From contig NZ_JARHUI010000001.1 of NCBI RefSeq assembly GCF_029222925.1, positions 248,986-312,985 of the forward strand: 64,000 bases of DNA, read 5' to 3'. Below, piece after piece: positions 52,593 to 61,101 of this stretch. The notes below the pieces were generated by a model. It was not told the origin of the DNA. It did no database searches and was given only the letters and a program-made list of their open reading frames with translations. Origin of the DNA: Algoriphagus sp. CAU 1675 (GTDB lineage: Bacteria; Bacteroidota; Bacteroidia; Cytophagales; Cyclobacteriaceae). The position numbers were made by a program, and so were the translations under genes. Numbering within the stretch: position 1 is the stretch's first letter; each line of letters opens with the position of its first letter.

Positions 52593-53261
52593 TTATCCGG
52601 GTTTTTCTACTTTTCCCAAATAGACAGAATCCGAAACAAAGGTTTTTTTCATCCTTGTCTTTTCTTGGCTAAAGGCCAGGTAAATATGCCAGGTTTTTTC
52701 ACTGGGATAGTCTGCTAGGGAAAGAATGGCCTCTCCTTTTTGCCTGGGTTCTGCCTCTTTTTTCCAAACCCGGACCTCCTCTTCCATGCCAATTGCAATC
52801 AATAAGGAGCGGTCAGTTGGTAGTGCCGATCCGGTCCAGGAATTATCCGTCCAGGTGAATTTTATCCCTTCCTCTGTCCATTCTGCCGTGGCCCCTACTG
52901 CTCCTGTGAGCGTTCCGGCGCTCAATTTCAGCAAACTGGGATCAATGACCTTTTGATCCCCCTCTCGGACAAATGAATTTTTGGCCATATAGGCTACCGC
53001 CGCATGATAAGGTTGACGTGCTCCCTGCTTCATTTCCTGAAAACTATACCGAAGTAAGGGAACCAGGGTCCTTAGAAACTGATGGGTTTGCTTCATAACG
53101 GATTGAGATAATCGCTTCCTTTTGGAAGTTCGCTTTTTGACTGCCTTGCTTTGTTTGCCGGAAGCTTGCCTTACGTAGGTATTTCCCCCGGATTGGTAAA
53201 AAACCAGTCCACCGATTTTTCCAGTAATTCCCTTTAATAAAGGATTGACTACTCTTCCCAT
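52593..53261 (-). CDS. DUF6266-family protein
   Basis: A 222-residue cytoplasmic protein. The start MGRVVNPLLKGITGKIGGLV, followed by 'VFYQSGGNTYVRQASGKQSK', a basic stretch and 'YHAAVAYMAKNSFVREGDQK', match the DUF6266 pattern, a family of unknown function common in Bacteroidota. The ATG at 53261 is preferred to an upstream in-frame start at 53294 because it gives the family's N-terminus. It converges on the two-propeller gene; no operator of the hydrolase set lies upstream, so it is probably outside the regulon. Confidence 0.82.
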   Translation of the reverse strand: MGRVVNPLLKGITGKIGGLVFYQSGGNTYVRQASGKQSKAVKKRTSKRKRLSQSVMKQTHQFLRTLVPLLRYSFQEMKQGARQPYHAAVAYMAKNSFVREGDQKVIDPSLLKLSAGTLTGAVGATAEWTEEGIKFTWTDNSWTGSALPTDRSLLIAIGMEEEVRVWKKEAEPRQKGEAILSLADYPSEKTWHIYLAFSQEKTRMKKTFVSDSVYLGKVEKPG

Positions 53262-53624
53262 GTTCTTAATTGTTGATTTACAACATATTAACATCTTTAA
53301 AGGAGGAAACCTATAAAATGTTGAGTTCTTTTTGTAAATAACACCTATTCCTGACTTATATTTTATTACTTCAGATTAAGTAAAATACTGGATATATATT
53401 GGTGAGATATTGGTTAGGATGCTGATTTGAGACTATTATTCACCAAGTACTTGGGTGCTCAGGTGGAGGGGAAAAGGTAGGAGATAGTAGAGGAGCGCTA
53501 GGCTTCTTAATGCTAGACCTGTCAGGTTTTCAAAACCTGACAGGTCTTTTCAAGGGTTTGCGTGAATATTTCATGAGTTTTTATAAGTTGAATCCAATGC
53601 TGTTTTTTATCAAAAAATTGAACC
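53262..53624. other. 363-base intergenic stretch with a repeat hairpin
   Basis: No gene is supported. It contains the perfect hairpin at 53516-53546. This is the border between the hydrolase cluster and the restriction-modification locus. Confidence 0.5.
53516..53546. repeat. Perfect inverted repeat, 15-base arms (Bacteroidota-type dispersed element)
   Basis: GACCTGTCAGGTTTT and its exact reverse complement flank a single C, and TTTT follows on the plus strand. From memory, GACCTGTCAGGTTTT-type palindromes recur in intergenic regions of many Bacteroidota genomes, so this is probably one copy of a dispersed element; it could also end transcription. Confidence 0.7.
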
Positions 53625-53972
53625 ATGGCTTTTACTGCAATTCAACTTAGGACTATCGAATCCATTCTGACCCTATGGAAAGTATCCCACCGTCCGGATG
53701 AAGAAGTACGTGATAAGGTGGATTTGGACTATACGGTAAAGGGGCAGGATATATTCCTGGAGGAAATCCGCCCAGTCTATCGGAATCCAGGGGAGATTGG
53801 CAGGTATCCTTTTGCTAAAATCAAATTCGAAAAGTCCACCGGGCTCTGGAAAATCTATTGGATGCGGGGTAATCTCAAGTGGTATCCCTATGAACCCAAA
53901 CCTCAAGTAGGCAATTTGGACTTGGCTTTGGAGGAAATCATGAAGGATCCCTACCATTGTTTTTTTTGGTGA
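53625..53972 (+). CDS. DUF3024-family protein
   Basis: A 115-residue protein. The C-terminal block 'YPFAKIKFEKSTGLWKIYWM' followed by 'RGNLKWYPYEPKP' is the typical DUF3024 signature (usually F-A-K-I-x-F ... W-x-x-Y-W-x-R ... W-x-x-Y-x-P). The family has no assigned function. It stands alone, ends in a terminator-like hairpin (53998-54025) and precedes the restriction-modification operon by about 220 bases. Confidence 0.85.
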   Translation: MAFTAIQLRTIESILTLWKVSHRPDEEVRDKVDLDYTVKGQDIFLEEIRPVYRNPGEIGRYPFAKIKFEKSTGLWKIYWMRGNLKWYPYEPKPQVGNLDLALEEIMKDPYHCFFW

Positions 53973-53997
53973 AATCCATCATTAAATACCTTAATTC

Positions 53998-54025
53998 AAA
54001 AAATACCCTATTTAAGGTATTTTTT
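53998..54025 (+). terminator. A/T-rich terminator-like hairpin
   Basis: Arms AAAAAATACC (53998-54007) and GGTATTTTTT with an eight-base loop. It follows the DUF3024 gene on the plus strand and ends in a T-run. Confidence 0.6.
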
Positions 54026-54194
54026 AACTAATTATTTTTTGGTAAAATTCGATTTAAACTAATCTTTTTATGAGTTCTCATTTTTTAGTGATTGATTTTG
54101 AATTTCAAATTCCGGACAAATCCTGTCCCCAGATCTAAAAAATGAGCCTGAAGTTTTCCTAATCGATTAGATTTAAAAAATGAATTTTCCCCTA

Positions 54195-55841
54195 ATGGCA
54201 AAAAAGACTACCCAAAAGATTACCAAATCCATGGAAGAAACCCTCTGGGATTCTGCCAATAAACTACGAGGCACCGTAGAAAGCTCGGAATACAAGCATG
54301 TCGTCCTCGGATTGATATTTTTAAAGTTTGCCTCGGACAAATTCGAAGAGCGACGTGCCGAACTGATTGCCGAAGGCAAGGAAAAGTACCTGGAGATGAA
54401 GGAGTTCTACAACATGAAGAATGTTTTCTTCCTCGCTCCGGAAAGCCGCTGGTCTCATGTGATGGAAAACTCCAAGCAGGATCAGATCGCCCTGATCGTG
54501 GATACGGCCCTGCATACCATCGAGAAAAACAACCCTTCCCTGAAAGGGGCCCTGCCGGACAATTACTTTTCCCGACTGGCCATGGACCCAAGCAAGCTGG
54601 CTGCCCTCCTGGACACCATCAATAATATCGACACCGTCGGGGACAAGGAAGAAGACGTAGTCGGCCGGATCTACGAATATTTCCTTGGACGCTTTGCGGC
54701 TGCTGAGGGCAAGGGAGGCGGGGAATTCTATACGCCTAAATCCATTGTGAACCTGATTGCCGAAATGCTGGAACCCTACAAGGGAAAGATCTATGACCCC
54801 TGCTGCGGTTCGGGCGGGATGTTTGTTCAGTCCATCAAGTTTGTGCAGAGTCATCAGGGCAATACCAAGGACATCTCCATCTATGGACAGGAGTTTACCG
54901 CGGTGACTTACAAACTCGCCAAGATGAACCTCGCCATCCGGGGCATTGCTGCCAATCTGGGCGAGGTACCAGCCAATACCTTTTTCAGGGATCAGCATCC
55001 CGACCTGAAGGCTGACTTCATTTTGGCCAATCCTCCCTTCAACCAAAGTCAGTGGCGGGAGAAAAGCGAACTGGAAGATGATCCGAGGTGGTCAGGCTTT
55101 ACCACTCCGCCCACTGGCAATGCCAACTATGCCTGGATGCTGCACATGCTCAGCAAACTATCGGAAAACGGTACGGCAGGCTTTGTGATGGCCAATGGGT
55201 CCATGAGCTCCAATACCTCCGGGGAGGGAGATATCCGTCGCGAACTGGTCGAAAAGGACTTGGTGGACTGCATGATTGCCCTGCCGGGACAGCTGTTTTA
55301 CACCACACAGATTCCGGTTTGCCTCTGGTTTGTAACCAAGAATAAGTCGAGACGCCCCCATCCTGAGGATCCTACCAGAGAATTTCGTGACCGAAGAGGA
55401 GAAACCCTCTTTATCGATGCGCGCCAACTCGGTACCATGATCGACCGCACGCAGAAGGAACTGACCAAGGAAGATATAGACCTGATCGCGTCCACCTATC
55501 ACAACTGGAGAAACACCCCCTCGATCCCAACCCCCTCAATCCCCCTGAAGGGGGAAGAAGCGGGTGGGCTTTCCCCCCTTCAGGGGGGCCAGGGGGGCAG
55601 GGAGGGCTGGGTGGGTGATATACCCGGCTTCTGCAAGTCCGCTACCCTCTCCGAGATCGCTGCCAACGACTACGTCCTGACTCCGGGACGCTATGTAGGC
55701 ATCGCTGAAGAGGAGGACAACGGAGAAATCTTCGAGGAAAAAATGATCGAACTGACCGCCACCTTCAAATCCCAACTGGCACAAGCCCAAGAATTGGATC
55801 AGGCGATATTGGAGAATTTAAAGGGATTGGGGTATGAGTGA
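54195..55841 (+). CDS. hsdM: Type I restriction-modification DNA methyltransferase subunit
   Basis: HsdM of 548 residues, which methylates adenine within the site chosen by HsdS. It has an N-terminal helical HsdM domain ('MEETLWDSANKLRGTVESSE', 'VLGLIFLKFASDKFEERRAE'), SAM-binding motif I in 'YDPCCGSGGMFVQSIKFVQ' near residue 201 and the catalytic motif 'NPPF' in 'FILANPPFNQSQWRE' near residue 278. Start taken at MAKKTTQK; an ATG five codons upstream (54180) is possible. Residues ~440-473 are a Gly/Pro-rich insert encoded by a C/G-rich inverted repeat (55514-55614) that looks like an element inserted in frame. The downstream conserved part ('LTPGRYVGIAEEEDNGEIFE') is intact. Overlaps hsdS by eight bases. 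Confidence 0.95.
   Translation: MAKKTTQKITKSMEETLWDSANKLRGTVESSEYKHVVLGLIFLKFASDKFEERRAELIAEGKEKYLEMKEFYNMKNVFFLAPESRWSHVMENSKQDQIALIVDTALHTIEKNNPSLKGALPDNYFSRLAMDPSKLAALLDTINNIDTVGDKEEDVVGRIYEYFLGRFAAAEGKGGGEFYTPKSIVNLIAEMLEPYKGKIYDPCCGSGGMFVQSIKFVQSHQGNTKDISIYGQEFTAVTYKLAKMNLAIRGIAANLGEVPANTFFRDQHPDLKADFILANPPFNQSQWREKSELEDDPRWSGFTTPPTGNANYAWMLHMLSKLSENGTAGFVMANGSMSSNTSGEGDIRRELVEKDLVDCMIALPGQLFYTTQIPVCLWFVTKNKSRRPHPEDPTREFRDRRGETLFIDARQLGTMIDRTQKELTKEDIDLIASTYHNWRNTPSIPTPSIPLKGEEAGGLSPLQGGQGGREGWVGDIPGFCKSATLSEIAANDYVLTPGRYVGIAEEEDNGEIFEEKMIELTATFKSQLAQAQELDQAILENLKGLGYE
55514..55614 (+). repeat. C/G-rich inverted repeat inserted in frame in hsdM
   Basis: The core arms 55539-55556 and 55571-55588 are near-perfect reverse complements, and each is itself a small CCCC(C)TGAAG/CTTCAGGGG-type palindrome. 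The insert encodes a low-complexity Pro/Gly peptide. From memory, CCCCCTTCAGGGGG-type repeats are dispersed in many Bacteroidota genomes. Only the approximate outer limits are given. Confidence 0.7.
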
Positions 55842-57180
55842 GTGGAAGGATGGGCAATTAAATGAGATTGCAGAAATAATTATGGGGCAATCTCCCAAAG
55901 GTGAAGATGTTAACTCATTTGGAAAGGGCGTGCCTTTGCTAAATGGCCCGACTGAATTTGGATACAGTTATCCTTTGCCAATCCAATATTCTGACTCTTG
56001 TAAAAAGATAGCACCAAAAGGAAGTATTCTCTTTTGTGTAAGGGGATCTACTACTGGAAAAATGAATTGGGCAAATCAAAATTATGGGATTGGGAGAGGG
56101 CTTGCATCAATTACCCATAAAAAAGGTGAGAGCTTAAATGCTTTCTTAAAAGGAATTATTGATTATAACCTTCCTTCTCTTTTAGTATCTGCTACTGGGT
56201 CAACTTTTCCTAATGTAAGTAAAGATCAGATTAATGGTTTAAAGATTTCTATTCCCCCTCTCCCCGAACAAAAAGCCATCGCCCATATTCTAGGCACCTT
56301 GGATGAAAAGATCGAACTCAACCGCCAAATGAACCAAACCTTGGAGGCCATGGCCCAGGCACTGTTTAAGTCCTGGTTTGTGGATTTCGATCCGGTGTTG
56401 GATAATGCCATCGTCCAAGGCAATGAAATTCCGGAGGAACTTCAAGGGAAAGCTGCCAAGCGGCGCCACGTTATTGCGCCTGCCCGCCGTGGCGGGAGCG
56501 AGGAACGACCGAAGCAATCTCCCAACGATAAAGGGATAAAGCAATCTCAATCTCTCAAACCCCTCCTCCATACCAATCCCAGCTTAGCGGCTCAGTTTCC
56601 TGCATCTTTTGTCTTTAATGAGACACTTGGAAAGTGGATTCCGGAGGGGTGGGAGGTGAAGAAGGTTGAGGATATTGCGATGCCTAGAAAAGGAAAAAAT
56701 ATTACAAAAGACACGGTTGTACCTGGACAAGTACCTGTCGTTGCTGGTGGATTAGAACCATCAACATATCATAATGAATCCAACACAAATGCTCCTGTTA
56801 TTACTATTAGTGCCTCTGGGGCAAATGCAGGCTTTGTCAATCTCTACCATAATCCAGTTTGGTCTTCAGATTCATCATTCATTGATAACACTGTAACTGA
56901 TCATCTTTTTACAATGTATTTGTTTTTGAAAGGGAATCAGAAAATCATTTTTGACATGCAGGAAGGAAGTGCTCAGCCCCATATTTACCCAAGGCATATA
57001 GGTTCTCTAGAGTTTTGCCTGGCTCCAAAGGCCATACTCGAAAAATTCGAACTGATTATGAACGGTTATTTCAGAAAGATTAAAACTTCTAAAGCTGAGA
57101 TCGAAACTCTGACCCAACTTCGAAATAGGTTGTTGCCGGAGCTGATTAGTGGGAGGGTGAGGGTTGTAAAAACTAAATAA
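55834..57180 (+). CDS. hsdS: Type I restriction-modification specificity subunit
   Basis: HsdS of 448 residues with two target-recognition domains. TRD1 (about residues 1-155, 'KDGQLNEIAEIIMGQSPKGE') is followed by the conserved helix 'LPEQKAIAHILGTLDEKIEL', then TRD2 (about 270-430, 'IPEGWEVKKVEDIAMPRKGK') and the second conserved helix ('ETLTQLRNRLLPELISGRVR'). TRD1 and TRD2 read different halves of a bipartite DNA site. Residues ~211-239, in the linker between the halves, are encoded by an inserted repeat element (56466-56552). The linker length normally affects the spacing of the recognised half-sites, so the insertion could alter activity. The frame is intact. Confidence 0.93.
   Translation: MSEWKDGQLNEIAEIIMGQSPKGEDVNSFGKGVPLLNGPTEFGYSYPLPIQYSDSCKKIAPKGSILFCVRGSTTGKMNWANQNYGIGRGLASITHKKGESLNAFLKGIIDYNLPSLLVSATGSTFPNVSKDQINGLKISIPPLPEQKAIAHILGTLDEKIELNRQMNQTLEAMAQALFKSWFVDFDPVLDNAIVQGNEIPEELQGKAAKRRHVIAPARRGGSEERPKQSPNDKGIKQSQSLKPLLHTNPSLAAQFPASFVFNETLGKWIPEGWEVKKVEDIAMPRKGKNITKDTVVPGQVPVVAGGLEPSTYHNESNTNAPVITISASGANAGFVNLYHNPVWSSDSSFIDNTVTDHLFTMYLFLKGNQKIIFDMQEGSAQPHIYPRHIGSLEFCLAPKAILEKFELIMNGYFRKIKTSKAEIETLTQLRNRLLPELISGRVRVVKTK
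56466..56552 (+). repeat. Repeat element inserted in frame in hsdS
   Basis: It contains the hairpin CCCGCC-GT-GGCGGG (56483-56496) and then GAGCGAGGAACGACCGAAGC. From memory this resembles the 'CATTGCG...GAGGAACGA...GCAATC' repeat family dispersed in Bacteroidota. It encodes a basic, disordered peptide (about residues 211-239 of HsdS). Confidence 0.65.
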
Positions 57181-57187
57181 AAAAAAG

Positions 57188-60100
57188 ATGAAATTCCTTT
57201 TTCAAAGAGAACTATTTCGAATAAGAAAGTTTTTAGCTTCAAAGTCATTTGAAATAGCAAGAATTTTTAATGAGCCAATTCTGAAAAAAGAGATGGAGGA
57301 AAATCCTTCTATCCTTTCTATGGCACCAAAAGTTTTATTTGATCCAAAAGACTTAAAATTAATAAATCCTTACTTGTCTCAATTAAAAAAGGCAATGCTT
57401 GATAAGGATATTTTAAATATTGCAATAACAGGAAATTATGGTTCAGGGAAAAGTACGGTAATTAAGACATTTCAGTACCAAAATCCACAATATAACTACA
57501 TAAATATTTCATTAGCATCTTTTAAAGAGCAATCTGACAATAATGAACTTGAAAAAAAATTAGAAATAAGTATTTTACAACAAATTTTTTATCATGTAGA
57601 TCCATCAAAAATTCCAGATTCTAAATTTAAAAGAATCAAAACATATGGATGGGGAAAATTAGGCTTAATTTCATCAGTTTTATTTTTATGGATTTATTCC
57701 GCATATGCGATTATTAATTTTGATTTATTAAAATGGTTGAACCCTTCAAATTGGAGATTCAATCAAGACTTTGAAATACTAACACTTGTATTTTATTCTA
57801 TTTTTATCTCAGGTTTGATATTAATTATGAAAGACATTATTAGAGTCTGGTCAAATTCTAAGATTAATAAAATTAATATTAAAGGTGAATTAGAAATTGG
57901 AGAAAAAGCAATTAAATCAGTATTTAACGAACATTTGGAAGAAATACTATATTTCTTTGAAAAAACGAATTTTAATACAGTCATTTTTGAAGATCTTGAT
58001 CGTTTTGAAAATACACAAATATTTACAAAACTAAGAGAGATTAATACACTCTTGAATAACTTTGAGTCAATTAGTAATAGACGTAAAATTAAATTTATTT
58101 ATGCTGTAAAAGATGAAGTCCTTACAGATAAAAAGCATAGGGTAAAATTCTTTGATTTAATTATTCCAATAATTCCATTTATTAATCAATCAAATGCATC
58201 AGAACAATTAACAAATTTAATTCAGAAAAGCGGATTACAAAATTCACTTTCTCCCGAATTTAAAGACGATATAATGACCTTTATTAATGATATTGACATG
58301 AGGTTATTGATAAACATATTTTTAGAGTATAATGTATTTAAAGAAAGCATGAGCCCTGACTTAAATCAAGATCAATTATTCGCTCTGGTGACATATAAAA
58401 ATCTATTTCCAGAAGATTTTGCCAAATTATATAGAAATGAAGGTGATCTTTATCAGGTTTTAACAGATAAGAATATATACCTTGATTCCCTAAAAGAAAA
58501 GGTATTAAAAGAAATTGAATCAATTGAAAATCAAATTAGAGAAATCGAAAAGGAAAAAATTGATAATCTTGAGAATTTGAAAAGAATATATTTTTCTAAA
58601 ATAATAGAAACCTATCCAAATATTACCGAAATATCTTTATCAAGCTTAATTCCAATTGGAGAATTACTTAAAGATGAGTATTATAACCAATTAGTTGAAT
58701 TAAATGAAGTGCCCTATTACTTTACTCAACATTATTCAGACACCCATTACAGAAAAAAGCGCGGCAATTTAAGGTTCTCGGAGGTTGAAAACTCAATTTT
58801 CTCTGATAAATCCTACAATGAGAGGAAAGAAGCAATTCGAGATAAAGACAATAATCTAATTAATTTAAGAAACAAGATAAAATCCTTAAACCAAAGCTTA
58901 ATTAGCTTTGAATCTTTGAGTTTGGCTGATATTTTTCAAGAAATATCTCTAGAAGATTATTTGTTTGGAGACACTGATAATGATTTGGTTAAAAATTTGA
59001 TAATCAATGGTTACTTAAATGAAAACTATCAAAATTATATATCCATTTTTCACGATGTTAGCATAACAGAAAGTGATTTCAAATTTTATAACACATTATT
59101 AACAGGAGGTAAACTTCCTTTTGATTTCAGATTAACCAAAATAGAAAATTTAATAAAGAAAATAAGCAAAAAGTACTTTTCTAGATATTCAATACTCAAT
59201 TTTGATGTTTTAGATTTCTTGATTGTCGAATCAAATTACTTAGAACAAAGGAATCTGGTTTTTAATTATTTGTCATCTGGAAATGAAAACGCCATTAAAT
59301 TTATCCATTCTTACATTAATAGAGATAAGAACTTAGATAGCTTTATAAATATTATTTGCAATTCTTGGGAAGGCTTTTGGGATAACATTAATTCCATGAA
59401 TTTTACAATTGAAACAAAGGATTTATATTTTAAGCATATTATAGAATTTGGTGAAGTTGCGGACGTAATTAAATTTAATAATGGCACACACTCTTTAATT
59501 GAATTCATTCAAGATAGGGGCAATTTTTTCGAACTTGTTAACAATGTTATAAATAAGCAAAAAGTTAAAATAATCTTAGATAGGTTAGATATAAAATTTC
59601 TAAAAATAGAGCGACAAGACTCATTAAATAAATGGATTTTTGATTATGTATATGACAATAATTATTACGAAATAAACATTCATAATATAAATATTTTATT
59701 AAACAATAATATAAACAATAGCTCTATTTATACGAGCATATATAATTCAGATTTGCTCGCCTTGTTACACTACGTTAAAACTAATATTAATCATTTTGTC
59801 AGTAAAGTACTATTGATGTATAGTGAATCTATGCAAGAGTCCTCTGTTGCACTAATAGACCTTTTAAATAACTCTGATCTAAATCTAGATTTAAAACATA
59901 GAATTATAAAAAAACAAAATGGTTTTGTGGAACAGCTTTCTGAGATCTCCAATCTAGAGGTGAAAAAACTATTATTGAAAGAATTAAAAGTAATTCCCGA
60001 ATGGATGAATGTTGTTGACTATTACAATTCATTAGAGAATGAGACGGACTTAGATGATATATTATTGGACTACCTTAATAATTTAGCTGTATTCAAAAAA

Positions 60101-60871
60101 CTAGAAGACTCAACAATCAGCCCAGTTAGTAATGCAACAAATGATGAGGTTGAAGGGTTAGTTGAAAAAATTCTTCAATCAAGTAATTTAAGTGATGAAA
60201 GTTTTATTGCTTTAAGAAAATCTGTTCCATTTGAATACGCATGGCTTGATTTTGATAAACTCTCTGAAGTGAAAGTTAAATATGCTATCGATTCAAAGTT
60301 AATTTATTTGGATATTGATGGTGCCAAAAAATTAAATGAAACTTATCCTGAACTTAGGATAAGTCTATTTGAAAAATACCAAAATGAATTTTTTGAATAT
60401 TTCTCCGATTTGGATGTTTCTGCAGAAGAAATTGTGCAATTATTAGATTCAAATGAATTTGAATTCAAGAATAAATTTGAACTTATTAAAGTAATGAATC
60501 AAAGTCTTCTAATTGAAAATTCTAAAATTGCTAGTCGTTCGTGCGATATTTTGGCAAGTTCTGAGTACTATCCTTTAAGTTTTGCTCAACTTGAATTTAT
60601 GTTTAAATTTAATCTTAATTGGGAATCTAAAATAGAAATGTTGATTACTCACTTCAAAACACTAGACTTTGATGAAATTCAATCTCTTTCAAAAAGATTG
60701 ACTCCAGATGGTTATTACTCTAAATTATTCCAAAAACAGAAAAAACCTACTTTTGATAAAAACGCTTATAATGAAGCTTTTTTTGAGTTGTTAGAGAGTA
60801 AATCCTTTATAAGGAGCTTTGGTATTAGTCCTTGGGATAAAAATAAGTATAGGGTAATAGCAAATTATTAA
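57188..60871 (+). CDS. YobI-like P-loop NTPase, cargo of the restriction locus
   Basis: A 1227-residue protein with a P-loop NTPase module near the N-terminus: Walker A 'GNYGSGKST' at residues 82-90 and Walker B in 'NTVIFEDLDRFENTQIF' near 264-272. Two membrane helices sit between them (about 158-178 and 199-219). The block 'IPFINQSNASEQLTNLIQKS' and this arrangement match the YobI-type ATPase family. The remaining ~850 residues are helical with no domain I can name. It starts seven bases after hsdS, but its base composition is very different: one 60-base line at 57481 has 15 G/C against 35 in hsdM at 54541. Acquired cargo, probably anti-phage defence; the mechanism is unknown. Confidence 0.8.
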   Translation: MKFLFQRELFRIRKFLASKSFEIARIFNEPILKKEMEENPSILSMAPKVLFDPKDLKLINPYLSQLKKAMLDKDILNIAITGNYGSGKSTVIKTFQYQNPQYNYINISLASFKEQSDNNELEKKLEISILQQIFYHVDPSKIPDSKFKRIKTYGWGKLGLISSVLFLWIYSAYAIINFDLLKWLNPSNWRFNQDFEILTLVFYSIFISGLILIMKDIIRVWSNSKINKINIKGELEIGEKAIKSVFNEHLEEILYFFEKTNFNTVIFEDLDRFENTQIFTKLREINTLLNNFESISNRRKIKFIYAVKDEVLTDKKHRVKFFDLIIPIIPFINQSNASEQLTNLIQKSGLQNSLSPEFKDDIMTFINDIDMRLLINIFLEYNVFKESMSPDLNQDQLFALVTYKNLFPEDFAKLYRNEGDLYQVLTDKNIYLDSLKEKVLKEIESIENQIREIEKEKIDNLENLKRIYFSKIIETYPNITEISLSSLIPIGELLKDEYYNQLVELNEVPYYFTQHYSDTHYRKKRGNLRFSEVENSIFSDKSYNERKEAIRDKDNNLINLRNKIKSLNQSLISFESLSLADIFQEISLEDYLFGDTDNDLVKNLIINGYLNENYQNYISIFHDVSITESDFKFYNTLLTGGKLPFDFRLTKIENLIKKISKKYFSRYSILNFDVLDFLIVESNYLEQRNLVFNYLSSGNENAIKFIHSYINRDKNLDSFINIICNSWEGFWDNINSMNFTIETKDLYFKHIIEFGEVADVIKFNNGTHSLIEFIQDRGNFFELVNNVINKQKVKIILDRLDIKFLKIERQDSLNKWIFDYVYDNNYYEINIHNINILLNNNINNSSIYTSIYNSDLLALLHYVKTNINHFVSKVLLMYSESMQESSVALIDLLNNSDLNLDLKHRIIKKQNGFVEQLSEISNLEVKKLLLKELKVIPEWMNVVDYYNSLENETDLDDILLDYLNNLAVFKKLEDSTISPVSNATNDEVEGLVEKILQSSNLSDESFIALRKSVPFEYAWLDFDKLSEVKVKYAIDSKLIYLDIDGAKKLNETYPELRISLFEKYQNEFFEYFSDLDVSAEEIVQLLDSNEFEFKNKFELIKVMNQSLLIENSKIASRSCDILASSEYYPLSFAQLEFMFKFNLNWESKIEMLITHFKTLDFDEIQSLSKRLTPDGYYSKLFQKQKKPTFDKNAYNEAFFELLESKSFIRSFGISPWDKNKYRVIANY

Positions 60872-60897
60872 TAGCTAGAACTTTTCTATTTTAACTA

Positions 60898-61032
60898 ATG
60901 AAATCCACCGAATCCCAACTAGAACAGGTATTTATCTCGCTTTTGGGGCGCAGGGTTATCCCTACGTGCCCGGGGAAGAGATTGTCCGATCCCAAGAGGA
61001 AGCATCCTAACCCAAAAAAGGGAAAGAACTAA
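60898..61032 (+). pseudogene. Broken duplicate of the hsdR 5' end
   Basis: Bases 60898-60999 match the start of the real hsdR at 62831-62933: both begin ATGAAATYCACYGAATCCCA and run on with GTATTTATCTCGCTTTTGG. The copy differs at scattered bases and lacks one base near 60943, so its frame shifts after about 16 codons and ends at a TAA at 61030. It can encode at most a 44-residue peptide beginning MKSTESQLEQVFISLLG. It lies between the YobI-like gene and the AAA/DUF4276 pair, marking where hsdR once began. Confidence 0.88.
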
Positions 61033-61101
61033 AAGGCTTGCAAAATCAAGATTTAAAGCTCATTTCTATCGTCCTTTTCCAAAGTATTGTATCTTGGCTA
61101 T

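Noticed and set aside
53516..53546. The 15-base-arm palindrome as a CRISPR repeat or attachment site
   Set aside because: There is only one copy, with no spacers and no integrase nearby; a dispersed intergenic element is the simpler reading.
55539..55588. Frameshift or pseudogene in hsdM
   Set aside because: The repeat insertion is a multiple of three in effect: the frame continues into the conserved C-terminal part, so the gene is kept as intact.
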